Shown one piece after another: positions 44,100-52,902 of a stretch of DNA of 64,000 bases. Source of the DNA: Paenalcaligenes hominis_A. Lineage in GTDB: Bacteria; Pseudomonadota; Gammaproteobacteria; Burkholderiales; Burkholderiaceae_B. Below the pieces are notes generated by a model. The model was not told the DNA's origin. It saw nothing but the letters and a program-made list of their open reading frames with translations, and searched no databases. The stretch's first letter is position 1; every line of letters begins with the position of its first letter. The translations under genes and the position numbers were made by a program. The stretch lies in NCBI RefSeq assembly GCF_041359055.1, contig NZ_JBGJKZ010000003.1:434001-498000 (forward strand), written 5' to 3'.

Positions 44100-44534
44100 T
44101 TAGAACTCTGGTAAGTAAACTTTTATGTCAACGCTATAACCAGCAAGCGATATTCTATCAAAGCCATCCATCTTCGTAATGGAGACATCTTTTGCACAAG
44201 TCTGACCATCTTTCGTAAGAAAGATAGCGTATTTTCCACCTTCAGAAATAGGCACATTGAACACTTCATTAGAAGTGATTTTTTGAACTGGAATTACCTT
44301 GCCGCCTTGAATAGCTTTAATAGACTCCGAATATTGGCCAATACTGATGAATCCAATTGAACTTCCATCTTGTACTGCACGAAACCTAACTTCACCACCA
44401 TTGGGTACGGATTGATTTGTTACGACAAAATTGCAAATTGGCGTACTATCGATGTGCACAATATTTCCTTCATTTGCTCTTGTCGTTGTTGAAAACATTG
44501 CCGCTACAATTAGACTAGTTACGATTTTTTTCAT
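44100..44534 (-). CDS. Secreted hypothetical protein (144 aa)
   Basis: The ATG at 44534 follows AAGGTGGAAA on the minus strand and opens a classic signal peptide (MKKIVTSLIVAAMFSTTTRA, cleaved before NEG). The mature 124 residues contain two cysteines (PICNFVV, GQTCAKDV) that may bond and beta-rich sequence such as GEVRFRAVQDGSSIGFISIG. No family is recognised. AT-rich codon use and the surrounding gene-poor DNA hint at acquired sequence. Confidence 0.6.
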   Translation of the reverse strand: MKKIVTSLIVAAMFSTTTRANEGNIVHIDSTPICNFVVTNQSVPNGGEVRFRAVQDGSSIGFISIGQYSESIKAIQGGKVIPVQKITSNEVFNVPISEGGKYAIFLTKDGQTCAKDVSITKMDGFDRISLAGYSVDIKVYLPEF

Positions 44535-45247
44535 TTTCCACCTTTTATTCATTTCTTTTTCTTGTTTTTTAAATTGATTTAAACCTAAATTAATCTAAAC
44601 AATCTTTGTTATAAATTATAAGCTAACTCATACTGTTCATGAGTGCTAATCGATTCAGAAATTTTTTCCGGACTACTGGATTAGGCCAGAGGACAGCGAA
44701 ATTATTGAGTTTTTTCTTCGATTAAGAGTTGATGACCCTCTGATGTCGATACTGACAACCTTGAGTTGGCTCGAATAATGAGTGACGACAAAGTTCTAAA
44801 TTTGATGTAGGAATTTGCGTAAGATATTTATCCTAACTATTAGGCGTTTTTTTAGAGGTCGTGGCTATCAGCGCTTTATTTTTTTGGACCGTTGATCACT
44901 TCTGCTTTGCATCGAATTTATATTCGCTTAACCCATCGGATAAAGAGGTAGTAGTTTAGAAACGAACTGATGCTTAATTAACTTACTTGGTAGCGTGGAA
45001 AGTCTCGCCGTTCAAGGCTTGGAGGATGTCAAGTACAGCATCTTTGATCTATAACCAAAAACACTCTGTGATCATGCAGCGCCCAGTATCAGTTAGTGAG
45101 GTTGGGGATCAGGCAAATAAGTACAACTCAAGCGCGAGGCAGGATGCAGTGAATTTTAAGTTCCCACCCCACACACTTCTCAGAAACTCAACAAGCCCTC
45201 GATATTAATAGCGAGAGGCTTTCCACTCAAACATGGTCATTGTTTAA
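44535..45247. other. 713-bp gene-poor, degenerate region
   Basis: No convincing gene. A startless fragment near 44660-44778 reads KFFPDYWIRPEDSEIIEFFL then stops, suggesting decayed coding DNA. The right part carries terminal-inverted-repeat-like ends: GTGGAAAGTCTCGC (44995-45008) against GCGAGAGGCTTTCCAC (45211-45226), identical apart from two extra bases. The TTG-started frame between them (44987-45208) has no ribosome-binding site or recognisable sequence. Confidence 0.45.
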
Positions 45248-46342
45248 TCAAACATAGGCCATCTCTCTTTCCCGTGGAGTATTAGCGCGTTGCAGCAGCT
45301 TGCGGCACACTACTATGGCATTTTTTTCTATCACATAAAACAGCAAAGTGGCTACTATTAAAGAGGCCACTACAGCCCATATAAATGCAGCGCCGCCCTC
45401 TAGCCCAAAGTCCCAGCCGTACTTACGAATCACTTTAATCATAATGATGTGTGTGAGGTACAGCGAAAAAGAAATGTCGCCTAAGAAATGTAAAACGGGT
45501 AGGGTAGGAATGCCTTGAATGCGCTCATAGAGCAAGCCAGCAAATAATAATGCTAAGGCGGCTAAGCCCCATTTTAATGGGCCATGACCATAGAAGTTGG
45601 GTAAATACAGGGCTACAGCAGCTAAAGCTGCCAGCAATAAGACCCACGGTAGTAGTTTACGTTTGGTTTGCTCTGACCATTCTGGCAACGATTGAAACAC
45701 CATATATAAAATGATTCCATAACCAAACTCTAACAACATGGGTGATGACACCAGTGCCACTACGGGTTGCAATACCGTATTCGAGGTGTAATCAAATTGT
45801 GTATAGGCGGAGAGTTCTAATTCTTGATTCAGAGCAAGCTGCGACACCACAAATACTCCCATAATCAAAGCCAATACCAAAACTTTTCTATAGCGCTGTG
45901 ACAGCATTAAGCCAATAAAAAATAATCCGTAAAAGAAAATTTCATAGGTCAATGTCCAAACAGGGCTAAGCATGTTATAGCCAAAAAAGGGGCCTGATTG
46001 GGAGTAGTCGGCGTGCAGAGGTAATAACGAACGCAGTACTGAGGTGTTGTTATCGCCAAAAAGCAAATAAAACACCACAAGGCTAACAATTAAGAGGGGG
46101 TAAATCCGAAAAATACGCTTTAAAGCATAAGAAACTAACGGCTTAGGCTCGGGGCGTTGTGTGGCATAACAAATAATAAAGCCACTAATAATAAAGAATA
46201 AATCGACACCAAATGCCCCGTTGGCAAACAGCATATCGCCTAAACGTGAATGCGCATAATAATCATTTAAGTAATAACGAAAATGAAAAAATACCACTAA
46301 TAACGCAGCTAACCCACGCAGATAATGCACACTCTTGATCAT
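45248..46342 (-). CDS. Acyltransferase 3 family membrane protein (OafA-like)
   Basis: A 364-aa protein with about ten membrane segments. The start HYLRGLAALLVVFFHFRYYL contains the family R-(G)-x10-H motif; FGVDLFFIISGFIICYAT and FLGDISFSLYLTHIIMIKVI are also characteristic. These enzymes move acetyl or other acyl groups onto surface sugars such as O-antigen. ATG 46342 is chosen because AGGAGG stands 4 nt upstream; a longer frame to 46420 is unsupported. It lies alone next to the tRNA, with no other surface-polysaccharide genes in view. Confidence 0.87.
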   Translation of the reverse strand: MIKSVHYLRGLAALLVVFFHFRYYLNDYYAHSRLGDMLFANGAFGVDLFFIISGFIICYATQRPEPKPLVSYALKRIFRIYPLLIVSLVVFYLLFGDNNTSVLRSLLPLHADYSQSGPFFGYNMLSPVWTLTYEIFFYGLFFIGLMLSQRYRKVLVLALIMGVFVVSQLALNQELELSAYTQFDYTSNTVLQPVVALVSSPMLLEFGYGIILYMVFQSLPEWSEQTKRKLLPWVLLLAALAAVALYLPNFYGHGPLKWGLAALALLFAGLLYERIQGIPTLPVLHFLGDISFSLYLTHIIMIKVIRKYGWDFGLEGGAAFIWAVVASLIVATLLFYVIEKNAIVVCRKLLQRANTPREREMAYV

Positions 46343-46580
46343 GCAGCCTCCTACCTGTAGCACTGAAAAGCGTATTAAGACGACTTTTACCGTAGCACAA
46401 GCACGTAAGCCAAAAAGCACGATAGGTTACTAGTCATTGCCTCAGTCCCCTTTTGTATTCTATTTTTTAGCGATTCATTACAAGCCGAATAAAACTCTAA
46501 CAAACGCATTCGATGAAAAGGAGACTAGCCAAACCCGAATAAACTATGTCATAATCACGTCTTTGATGTAGTTCATCAAA

Positions 46581-46657
<77 letters not shown>

Positions 46658-46684
46658 GAAATTTTTAAGTAGTATCAAGCGCCT

Positions 46685-46715
46685 ACGCCAATCTCTCAAG
46701 AGGTTGGCGTTTTTG
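46685..46715 (+). terminator. Terminator-like hairpin behind the tRNA
   Basis: ACGCCAATC and AGGTTGGCGT form an imperfect stem followed by TTTTGTTTTT. The same hairpin is repeated at 49145-49175 in the second module. Confidence 0.75.
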
Positions 46716-46974
46716 TTTTTAGAGCAACCTGTCAGCCAAGTGTCAACGCAGAAATAGGATTCAATGTGAGCAGCAATGGGTACATGCACGCACGGAAATG
46801 CAATCAGCTGGCTACTTTCTACAAAGGCGCATCCGAGGCGAGAATGGAAGAATCCGATGGACTCACGAAGTCACAGCCACCCCGACGATGCCATCTCCCC
46901 CCGGCCTTAGGAAAAAGGCGTCTTTGACGCAAAAAGTGAATAAAACGCAAGAAATGCAAGATACAGTCGAATAG

Positions 46975-47211
46975 CACCAATTAGATAGCTATTGCGACAG
47001 CTTAGAAAGAGTTGGGAGTATCCACGTTATTTTTAAAGTTTGTCGAGTAAGAGGCTACGCATTATGCGTTCAAAACATAGGAGTGGTAAAAAGAGTTATT
47101 GATGTTAAAGGTAAACAAATATGGTTCAGAACGATTGATCAAGCTTTAGATGGGCTTATTAATCTTCCATATTTAAGCGAAATGTTCATAATTGACCGAA
47201 GTAACTGGTAA
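46975..47211 (+). pseudogene. Conserved 78-codon reading frame lacking a start, copy 1
   Basis: Open from the TAG before 46975 to TAA 47209-47211. It reads VKRVIDVKGKQIWFRTIDQA and ends NLPYLSEMFIIDRSNW. No ATG, and no GTG or TTG near the front, is available in frame; the first GTG is near the middle. Both copies keep the frame with only a few residue changes. It may be a remnant, or be started from an unusual codon. Confidence 0.4.
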
Positions 47212-47266
47212 CGCTGAAACTATCTTGCCAGTGCTTTTTTGAAAGGGCTTCGTCCATCTACTTGAC

Positions 47267-48079
47267 CGGCACCGCTTTGCCGACGGGGTCTTGGCTTTGT
47301 CCAAAGCCTTTGCTCTGGCTTCGAGTTCAGATGAAGCACGCACGATCCGCGAAGAGGTGGGATTCTTTCAGGCCATCCGGGCCGCTTTATCGAAGACCGC
47401 AAGCGGTAGCGGTGGAACGCGTCAGGACCGCGAGTTGGCTATTCAGCAAATAGTAAGTCGAGCTGTAGTGTCGACGGAAATTGTCGGCATCCTGGCTGCG
47501 GCTGGCATCCAAACCCCTGACATCTCCATCCTCTCTGACGAGTTTCTACTCGAAGTCCAGCAGATGGAGAAGAAGAACCTCGGCTTGGAAGCACTACGCA
47601 AGCTGCTGAACGATGACATCCGCTCACGCACCCGTACTAACGTCGTGGAAAGTCGTGCCTTTACTGAAAGACTAGAGGACGCTATTGCGCGGTACCACGC
47701 CAATGCCATCACCACAGCCGAGGTGCTGCAAGAGCTAATACAACTGGCCAAGGATCTGCGAGCAGCCCGAGAACGCGGTGAAGCCAACGGGATGACCCAG
47801 GAGGAAATCGCTTTCTACGATGCGCTTGCCGAAAATGAGTCCGCCATGGAAGTTATGGGTGATGAGCAGTTGCGTGTGATAGCCCAAGAATTGCTCATGA
47901 GTCTTCGGGATAATGTTACCGTGGACTGGGCGCACCGCCAGTCAGCTCGTGCCAGGTTACGGGTTCTGGTGAAGCGCATTCTGCGCAAGTATGGCTATCC
48001 GCCGGATTTGCAGGATGCAGCAGTGCAGACGGTGCTCCAGCAGGCCGAGGCTCTGACTGGACTTTGGCAGTCTACCTGA
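47267..48079 (+). pseudogene. hsdR: C-terminal fragment of type I restriction subunit HsdR
   Basis: 270 codons open with RHRFADGVLALSKAFALASS, directly joined to the repeat module and without its own start. The rest (ITTAEVLQELIQLAKDLRAA, GMTQEEIAFYDALAENESAM, LRVLVKRILRKYGYPPDLQD) matches the C-terminal domain (DUF3387) of HsdR, which binds the methylase part of type I enzymes. The ATPase and nuclease domains (some 700 residues) are missing, as are hsdM and hsdS. A TTG at 47291 might permit translation, but a functional enzyme is not possible. The base composition is more GC-rich than the flanks. Confidence 0.8.
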
Positions 48080-48092
48080 TGCATCGCATAGA

Positions 48093-48127
48093 ACATCAAC
48101 TGTCAAGTAACGCTTGACAGTTGATGT
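48093..48127. repeat. Perfect 15-bp inverted repeat behind the hsdR fragment
   Basis: ACATCAACTGTCAAG, loop TAACG, CTTGACAGTTGATGT. No T-run follows. It lies 13 nt after the hsdR stop and 51 nt from the end of the antitoxin gene, between convergent genes. It may be the native end structure of hsdR or a protein binding site. Confidence 0.75.
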
Positions 48128-48178
48128 CGGCTTTGGCGTGTGCGGCGATTGACTACAATACAACGTCAGATACGCACT

Positions 48179-48499
48179 TCAGATCACCGCCTCAAGCCCT
48201 TTGCGCTCAATCAGGTTCAACAGCTTGAGTGACGGCCCGCTCGGCTTTTTGTCCCCGCCTTCCCACTTCTGCACGGTCGACACACTGGTGTTGAGCACAG
48301 CAGCAAAAACCGCTTGGCTGACGTTCGACCGTTCACGCAGCGCCTTGATCTGCTGAGGATGTATTTCGTGCACATCAAGATTACATAGCGCTTCGAACTC
48401 GCCCATGCGCCGCTTGCTGATCAGACCGGTGCTATGAAGTCCACGCGCCGTCTCGTGCATCTCGTCCAAAATTCGGCTGTTACGTTTTGTCGTCGCCAT
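48179..48499 (-). CDS. XRE-family antitoxin (HigA/NadS-like)
   Basis: A 106-aa protein from ATG 48499 behind TTGGAGATATGTA. Its C-terminal half is a helix-turn-helix: HPQQIKALRERSNVSQAVFA, AVLNTSVSTVQKWEGGDKKP, SGPSLKLLNLIERKG. The start lies 20 nt inside the toxin gene, so the pair is translationally coupled in the toxin-first order usual for HigBA/NadS systems. It should neutralise the toxin and repress the promoter. Confidence 0.85.
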   Translation of the reverse strand: MATTKRNSRILDEMHETARGLHSTGLISKRRMGEFEALCNLDVHEIHPQQIKALRERSNVSQAVFAAVLNTSVSTVQKWEGGDKKPSGPSLKLLNLIERKGLEAVI

Positions 48500-48866
48500 T
48501 ACATATCTCCAAAATTTCACCGGCAGCCAGCGCAATAGCTAGTTGCCGATCATCAAAACCAAGCAGCTCCTTTGCCACCTCCTGGAGTAACCTCAGCTCG
48601 TCCTTGTCGATGTTGGATCGCTCGTTTTTGCTGAAGCCATAGAGGAAGAACCAGCGCCCCGCCATTTTTGTAGCGACGATGGTTCTCGCTCCGCCACGCT
48701 TGCCCTGGCCAGACAATGCAACTCGTTTCTTCACAACATCGCCACCCAAATCAGCATCAATGAGCCCCTGACTCATCTCTTCGACTGCGGCGCATAGGGC
48801 TGCGTCGGTTAGTTCCGATTTTTTCATCGAGCGGGTGAAAGTGCGTGTTTTAAAGACTCGTCTCAT
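48480..48866 (-). CDS. RelE/HigB-like toxin (DUF1044 type)
   Basis: A 128-aa protein: FKTRTFTRSMKKSELTDAAL, GGDVVKKRVALSGQGKRGGA, RTIVATKMAGRWFFLYGFSK, NERSNIDKDELRLLQEVAKE. This is the sequence pattern of RelE-superfamily toxins paired with NadS/HigA antitoxins, which cut mRNA at the ribosome. The antitoxin gene overlaps its end. A dyad CCACTA/TAGTGG (48879-48905) just upstream of the start is a candidate operator for autoregulation. Confidence 0.85.
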   Translation of the reverse strand: MRRVFKTRTFTRSMKKSELTDAALCAAVEEMSQGLIDADLGGDVVKKRVALSGQGKRGGARTIVATKMAGRWFFLYGFSKNERSNIDKDELRLLQEVAKELLGFDDRQLAIALAAGEILEICNGDDKT

Positions 48867-49071
48867 CGCTTAACTATACCACTAAGTGCAATACATTTCT
48901 AGTGGATTCAGATCCTTGTCGACAGTGAGAGCCCAGACAAACTCGCTCAAAAGTGAGCTGCTGCTGACATCCACGGGGCCTGCTCCCCAAGCCTGTCTCC
49001 AAGGAGTCCTTGGAGACTCAAGCAGCCACCAGCTAAGCGCGCCTAACTGTACTGGATAGCTGCTCCGATTG

Positions 49072-49111
49072 GTACAGTAGTGGTACATAGATCAGTTTTG
49101 GTCATCTGCGC
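49072..49111. repeat. Right-end 40-bp sequence, copy 1
   Basis: Starts GTACAGTAGTGGTACATAG and ends TTTTGGTCATCTGCGC; identical to 50737-50776. The flanking sequences on the left are unrelated. Its last bases run straight into the tRNA-end sequence CCCACCAG of the next module, so the junction resembles an attachment site (CTGGGC in the tRNA, CTGCGC here). Confidence 0.85.
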
Positions 49112-49840
49112 CCACCAGAAATTTTTAAGTAGTATCAAGCGCCTACGCCAATCTCTCAAGAGGTTGGCGTTTTTGTTTTTAGGGCAACCTGTCAGCCAAG
49201 TGTCAACGCAGAAATAGGATTCAATGTGAGCAGCAATGGGTACATGCACGCAAGGGAATGCAATCAGCTGGCTACTTTCTACAAAGGCGCATCCAAGGCG
49301 AAAATGGAAGAATCCGGTGGGTCACGAGATCACAGACACCCCGACGACGCCATCTCCCCCAAAAACCATATGATGGTTAGGTACGGCATGGGAAACAAGG
49401 GGGTATACCAATAAGAGTAAAACTAATAAGACTTAACTAATCAGATTAAGAGCAGACACACCGCCCAGGCTTCCGGCCTTAGGAAAAAGGCGTCTTTGAC
49501 GCAAAAAGTGAATAAAACGCAAGAAATGCAAGATACAGTCGAATAGCACCAATTAGATAACTATTGCGACAGCTTAGAAAGAGTTGGGAGTATCCACGTT
49601 ATTTTTAAAGATTGTCGAGTAAGAGGCTACGCATTATGCGTTCAAAACACAGGAGTGGTAAAAAGAGTTATTGATGTTAAAGGCAAACAAATATGGTTCA
49701 GAACGGTTGATCAAGCTTTAGATGAGCTTATTAATCTTCCATATTTAAGCGAAATGTTCATAATTGACCGAAGTAACTGGTAACGCTGAAACTATCTTGC
49801 CAGTGCTTTTTTGAAAGGGCTTCGTCCATCTACTTGACCG
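49110..49840 (+). repeat. Left module, copy 2 (731 bp)
   Basis: Second copy of 46650-47268, with about 113 extra bases (49360-49472) after CCATCTCCCC. It opens with the last bases of the tRNA (GCCCACCAG) although no tRNA body precedes it. A GTG-started 62-codon frame (49226-49414) spans the start of the extra segment but cannot be assigned. Confidence 0.9.
49547..49783 (+). pseudogene. Conserved 78-codon reading frame lacking a start, copy 2
   Basis: Same frame as at 46975-47211, differing by a few substitutions (for example IWFRTVDQALDEL here against IWFRTIDQALDGL). The absence of stops in both copies argues for past or present coding function; the lack of a start codon argues that it is the 3' part of a broken gene. 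Confidence 0.4.
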
Positions 49841-50030
49841 ACTCCGTGCTGCGCCATTTTCAAAGATCCGTGGTGTACATGCCATGCCGTGGGAAGCCAA
49901 TACCGTGGCAGTGAAGCTCTCCGAGGCATGGAACGCATCGGTCGAAGATCCGTCAATTACATTAAAAATAAATGGTTTGCGCTTAATCGCATTACTAAAA
50001 GCAAACGAATGTGGTGGCGAAGCAAAATAG
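49833..50030 (+). pseudogene. Unassigned coding remnant at the module-cargo junction
   Basis: From the module end, 65 codons remain open to TAG 50028-50030 and read RGVHAMPWEANTVAVKLSEA followed by WNASVEDPSITLKINGLRLI. It has coding-like composition but no start and no recognised family. Its position corresponds exactly to that of the hsdR fragment in unit 1. Confidence 0.35.
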
Positions 50031-50043
50031 CCTGCGTGAAAGA

Positions 50044-50334
50044 TCACTTATTGTGTAGCGGCGGCCACTGCTGCGCCGTATGCACAACATTCAATATTCG
50101 CACCTGCCTTTCTACAATTTCATACACGATCATATAGCTGCTATGAACGACCAGCTCAAAGGTGCCCGCGATTCTCCCAGACCGTCCCATTCTCGGGAAG
50201 TCCTGGAGTACAGCTGTTTTTTCTGCCATCAGTTCATCTAGTGCTAGGGCAGCAAGCGGGTTGTCTTCTTCGATGTAATCGAAAATACCTTCACGGTCTC
50301 TGACAGCTTCAGGCGTCCATAGCAGCTCCATCAT
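50044..50334 (-). CDS. RelE/ParE family toxin
   Basis: A 96-aa protein: LLWTPEAVRDREGIFDYIEE, NPLAALALDELMAEKTAVLQ, FPRMGRSGRIAGTFELVVHS, SYMIVYEIVERQVRILNVVH and QQWP at the C-terminus, all typical of ParE-type toxins, which block gyrase, or of RelE-like relatives. The start overlaps the antitoxin stop by 4 nt (ATGA), so the pair is co-translated in antitoxin-first order. Confidence 0.9.
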   Translation of the reverse strand: MMELLWTPEAVRDREGIFDYIEEDNPLAALALDELMAEKTAVLQDFPRMGRSGRIAGTFELVVHSSYMIVYEIVERQVRILNVVHTAQQWPPLHNK

Positions 50335-50618
50335 TCAGAGGCAGCTATACGAGCGCGGGTCGCTGCGCGGCGGGCGGCAAAGCGAGCCTCGACATCAGCA
50401 GCGGGAATCAGGTTGCCAGCCTCGGCAGAGGCTCGGGACTGCTCGACCTTTTTCGTTAGCCAAGCATCGTATTGCTGTGTTTCCTCCTGCTGGGCTACAT
50501 AACTGCGCATGAAGTCGCGAAGAAGCTGAGCTCCGGTACGATCATGGGCTTTGGCGGCATTAGCAAACTCAGCCTTCAAGCCTTCGTCAACACGGAAAGT
50601 AAAAGTAGTATCACTCAT
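50331..50618 (-). CDS. Ribbon-helix-helix antitoxin (RelB/ParD-like)
   Basis: A 95-aa protein from ATG 50618, preceded by GAGGTGATGCC; a longer start at 50660 lies in the promoter. The N-terminus SDTTFTFRVDEGLKAEFANA is a ribbon-helix-helix DNA-binding domain, followed by AKAHDRTGAQLLRDFMRSYV. The C-terminal part (about 50-95) is charged and should wrap the toxin. Repeated TATAGTATAGTG bases at 50642-50655 upstream are a candidate operator. Confidence 0.87.
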   Translation of the reverse strand: MSDTTFTFRVDEGLKAEFANAAKAHDRTGAQLLRDFMRSYVAQQEETQQYDAWLTKKVEQSRASAEAGNLIPAADVEARFAARRAATRARIAASE

Positions 50619-50736
50619 GGCATCACCTCTATGTGTTACGTGTATAGTATAGTGTAGCACTCCCGATTAGACTCGTCTGTATCAGACTTTCTTCATTACT
50701 AGACGGGGGCTATGCCGAAATTTGTTATCACCAGCA

Positions 50737-50776
50737 GTACAGTAGTGGTACATAGATCAGTTTTGGTCATCTGCGC
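50737..50776. repeat. Right-end 40-bp sequence, copy 2
   Basis: Identical to 49072-49111. Here it is followed by ATAAATACGC instead of the tRNA-end sequence, so this is the outer border of the array as far as visible. Confidence 0.85.
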
Positions 50777-51762
50777 ATAAATACGCTAACCTACTGATGC
50801 ATAAGTACTTTGTACTTATTTGGATTGCGCTACTACACGCTTGATTTTGCTAGGTACAGTGGCAGTGCCCGAGTCCTGCCCAGTGGTATTCTATAGTCCC
50901 AAGCATTCATCCCCCTTCCGGCACCTGAAAGATCATTATTCGTAAATCAGGATGGTCCACAATGGCAAAAACATTCCGCACCAAACGTGACGTTCAAAAC
51001 TAAACACGTTGCACTGGATATGAAATGGTGCGTGGCATCTATATTTAACAGCTAAGCTCCAAACAACTAACAATAGAAGCAGTGTTACAGCGCTACCACG
51101 CTGAAGTGCATCTACCAGGCACCTTATATTGGCAGAATCAGCCATATTGCGCCTTGGCTTTGTCAGCCACTGGTGTTTCTTGAGGCTCAACAGTACATGA
51201 TCAAGTTTGTCACTCCGAACAAGGGATAAAGGTTCAAATCCTTTTCTGGGAAATGTAGATTGCTAGTTACTTTCCACGTAACCTGTAAGTACCGAATCTG
51301 GAAAAATAGGTATCGTTAGTAATCAATAAAATGCCGTCATAACGAAAAAGTGGGTGGACGTAGACTAGCGCAGGATAGGTGTGAGTGGTGAAACAGATCT
51401 AGAGAAAGCCCGACACCATCACAGCAAAGCAGCAAAAAAGCTCGCGAACCTCATCTACCAACACAAAAATATAACGGCGAAGATACAAGAAGCCTGCTTG
51501 GGCCGATGGATGCTGTATGTGAAGTCTATCGCGCAATTAATTTTGTTATTTATCAAACACTTATGATTAAATCCAAACGAGTTCTTAGGAGCCGGAGTTT
51601 AACGAAAGTGGCAAGGAGCTGCTACAATGGTAGGCAAAGAAACCTCTACCAAATCTCTACCTACACGGCACGCAGCGCCTATTTACTCCCATCTTTGACA
51701 TTCATGACCAACGAAGAGCAAGATTGCGACATGCTAGCTATTATGAAACTAAGGTGGTGTCA
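50777..51762. other. 986-bp non-coding or decayed stretch before the methyltransferase
   Basis: No convincing gene. Short open stretches (for example around 51077-51181, reading LQRYHAEVHLPGTLYWQNQP then a stop) look like decayed coding sequence. A tRNA T-arm-like AAAGGTTCAAATCCTTT lies at 51226-51242 without a matching acceptor stem. The last part must contain the promoter of the methyltransferase. Confidence 0.45.
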
Positions 51763-52902
51763 ATGAGCATCATACAACTCCGTCGCCCACATTCTTGGAC
51801 AGCGTTAGAGTTTTTTGCTGGCATCGGGTTAGCAAGAGCAGGCATGGAGTCTGTCGGTATCCACACGTTATGGGCAAACGACTACGACGTCCATAAAAAG
51901 ACCATGTACGATGGACAGTGGGGCGAAGACCTTTTGGTGCTTGCCGATATCCATACTCTCATTGCGGACGACTTACCCACCGCTGATGTCGCTTGGTCTT
52001 CGTCTCCTTGCACGGATCTAAGTCTGGCAGGAAAAAGAGCGGGTTTACGCGGTGGGCGAGAATCCTCTGCTTTTTTTGGATTCACCCGTCTAATAAGCGA
52101 GATGGGAGCCCGAAAACCGAAAGTCCTTGTTCTAGAAAACGTAATTGGCCTCGCTTCATCTCATGACCGCGAGGATCTACGAACTGCAGCAAAGGAGTTC
52201 AATGCGCTTGGCTACAAGGTTGACGCCATTACCCTTGACGCACGCCGCTTCATACCTCAGTCTAGGCCACGGCTCTTTTTAATCGGAGCACAGGACCCTA
52301 TAGATGGTGGTGAGCAAGACTCTTGTTTGCGCCCCGATTGGCTGGCGTGGCTTCATAAAGACCATGAAGTCGATACATTTACTATGCCGCTTCCAAAGGC
52401 TCCTGACTTGCTAAGTGCTGGCTTAACTCGAGAAATCGAGCTCTTGTCCGATGATGATCCCAGATGGTGGGATGAGGAAAGAATAGTCAAATTTGTTGAG
52501 TCTATGGCACCAGTTCAACGAGAGCGATTAGACCGATTTGTTAAACAGACTAAAATTACTGCTCGTACCGCTTATAGGCGGACACGTAATGGCAAACCCG
52601 TTTGGGAAATGCGAGCTGAGGATATTTCAGGCTGTCTGCGTACAGCCCGAGGGGGTTCGTCCAAACAGGCCGTAGCAGTCATGGGTAATGGAAGCTTAAA
52701 AGCCCGATGGATGACTGGTTTAGAGTACGCACGCTTAATGGGTGCTGGCTGGTTTCATCTAGACAACTTGAGAGATTCCAAAATACAGTATGGGTTTGGT
52801 GATGCAGTAGCGGTACCCGTTGTTAAATGGGTTGCACAAAATATGATTCTCCCTCACTTGGAACATTGCCACAATTTAAGTAAGAAGAAGGCCAATGCCT
52901 GA
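51763..52902 (+). CDS. DNA (cytosine-5) methyltransferase of a restriction-modification pair
   Basis: A 379-aa enzyme. Motif I is LEFFAGIGLARAGM (about 15-28), motif IV is SSSPCTDLSLAGKR with catalytic C83, motif VI is LENVIGL (E125), motif VIII is QSRPRLFLIG, and the C-terminal WMTGLEYARLMGAGWFHL with GDAVAVPVVKW forms motifs IX-X. It transfers methyl groups to C5 of cytosine within a recognition site that cannot be predicted here. AAGGTGG lies 5 nt before ATG 51763. It overlaps the DUF4928 gene by 8 nt. Confidence 0.92.
   Translation: MSIIQLRRPHSWTALEFFAGIGLARAGMESVGIHTLWANDYDVHKKTMYDGQWGEDLLVLADIHTLIADDLPTADVAWSSSPCTDLSLAGKRAGLRGGRESSAFFGFTRLISEMGARKPKVLVLENVIGLASSHDREDLRTAAKEFNALGYKVDAITLDARRFIPQSRPRLFLIGAQDPIDGGEQDSCLRPDWLAWLHKDHEVDTFTMPLPKAPDLLSAGLTREIELLSDDDPRWWDEERIVKFVESMAPVQRERLDRFVKQTKITARTAYRRTRNGKPVWEMRAEDISGCLRTARGGSSKQAVAVMGNGSLKARWMTGLEYARLMGAGWFHLDNLRDSKIQYGFGDAVAVPVVKWVAQNMILPHLEHCHNLSKKKANA

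Noticed and set aside
44987..45208. 73-codon TTG-started frame
   Set aside because: No ribosome-binding site, poor coding composition, and it coincides with the span between inverted-repeat ends.
49745..50047. 100-codon minus-strand frame beside the ParE-like gene
   Set aside because: It overlaps the repeat module and the coding-like plus-strand remnant, and has no family resemblance or ribosome-binding site.
51220..51260. tRNA-like T arm AAAGGTTCAAATCCTTT
   Set aside because: No matching acceptor, anticodon or CCA end could be found, and it differs from the T arm of the tRNA at 46581, so it is not a displaced tRNA end or a second tRNA.
50936..51766. Three short frames before the methyltransferase (84, 61 and 86 codons)
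   Set aside because: They overlap one another on both strands, lack ribosome-binding sites and show no recognisable sequence.
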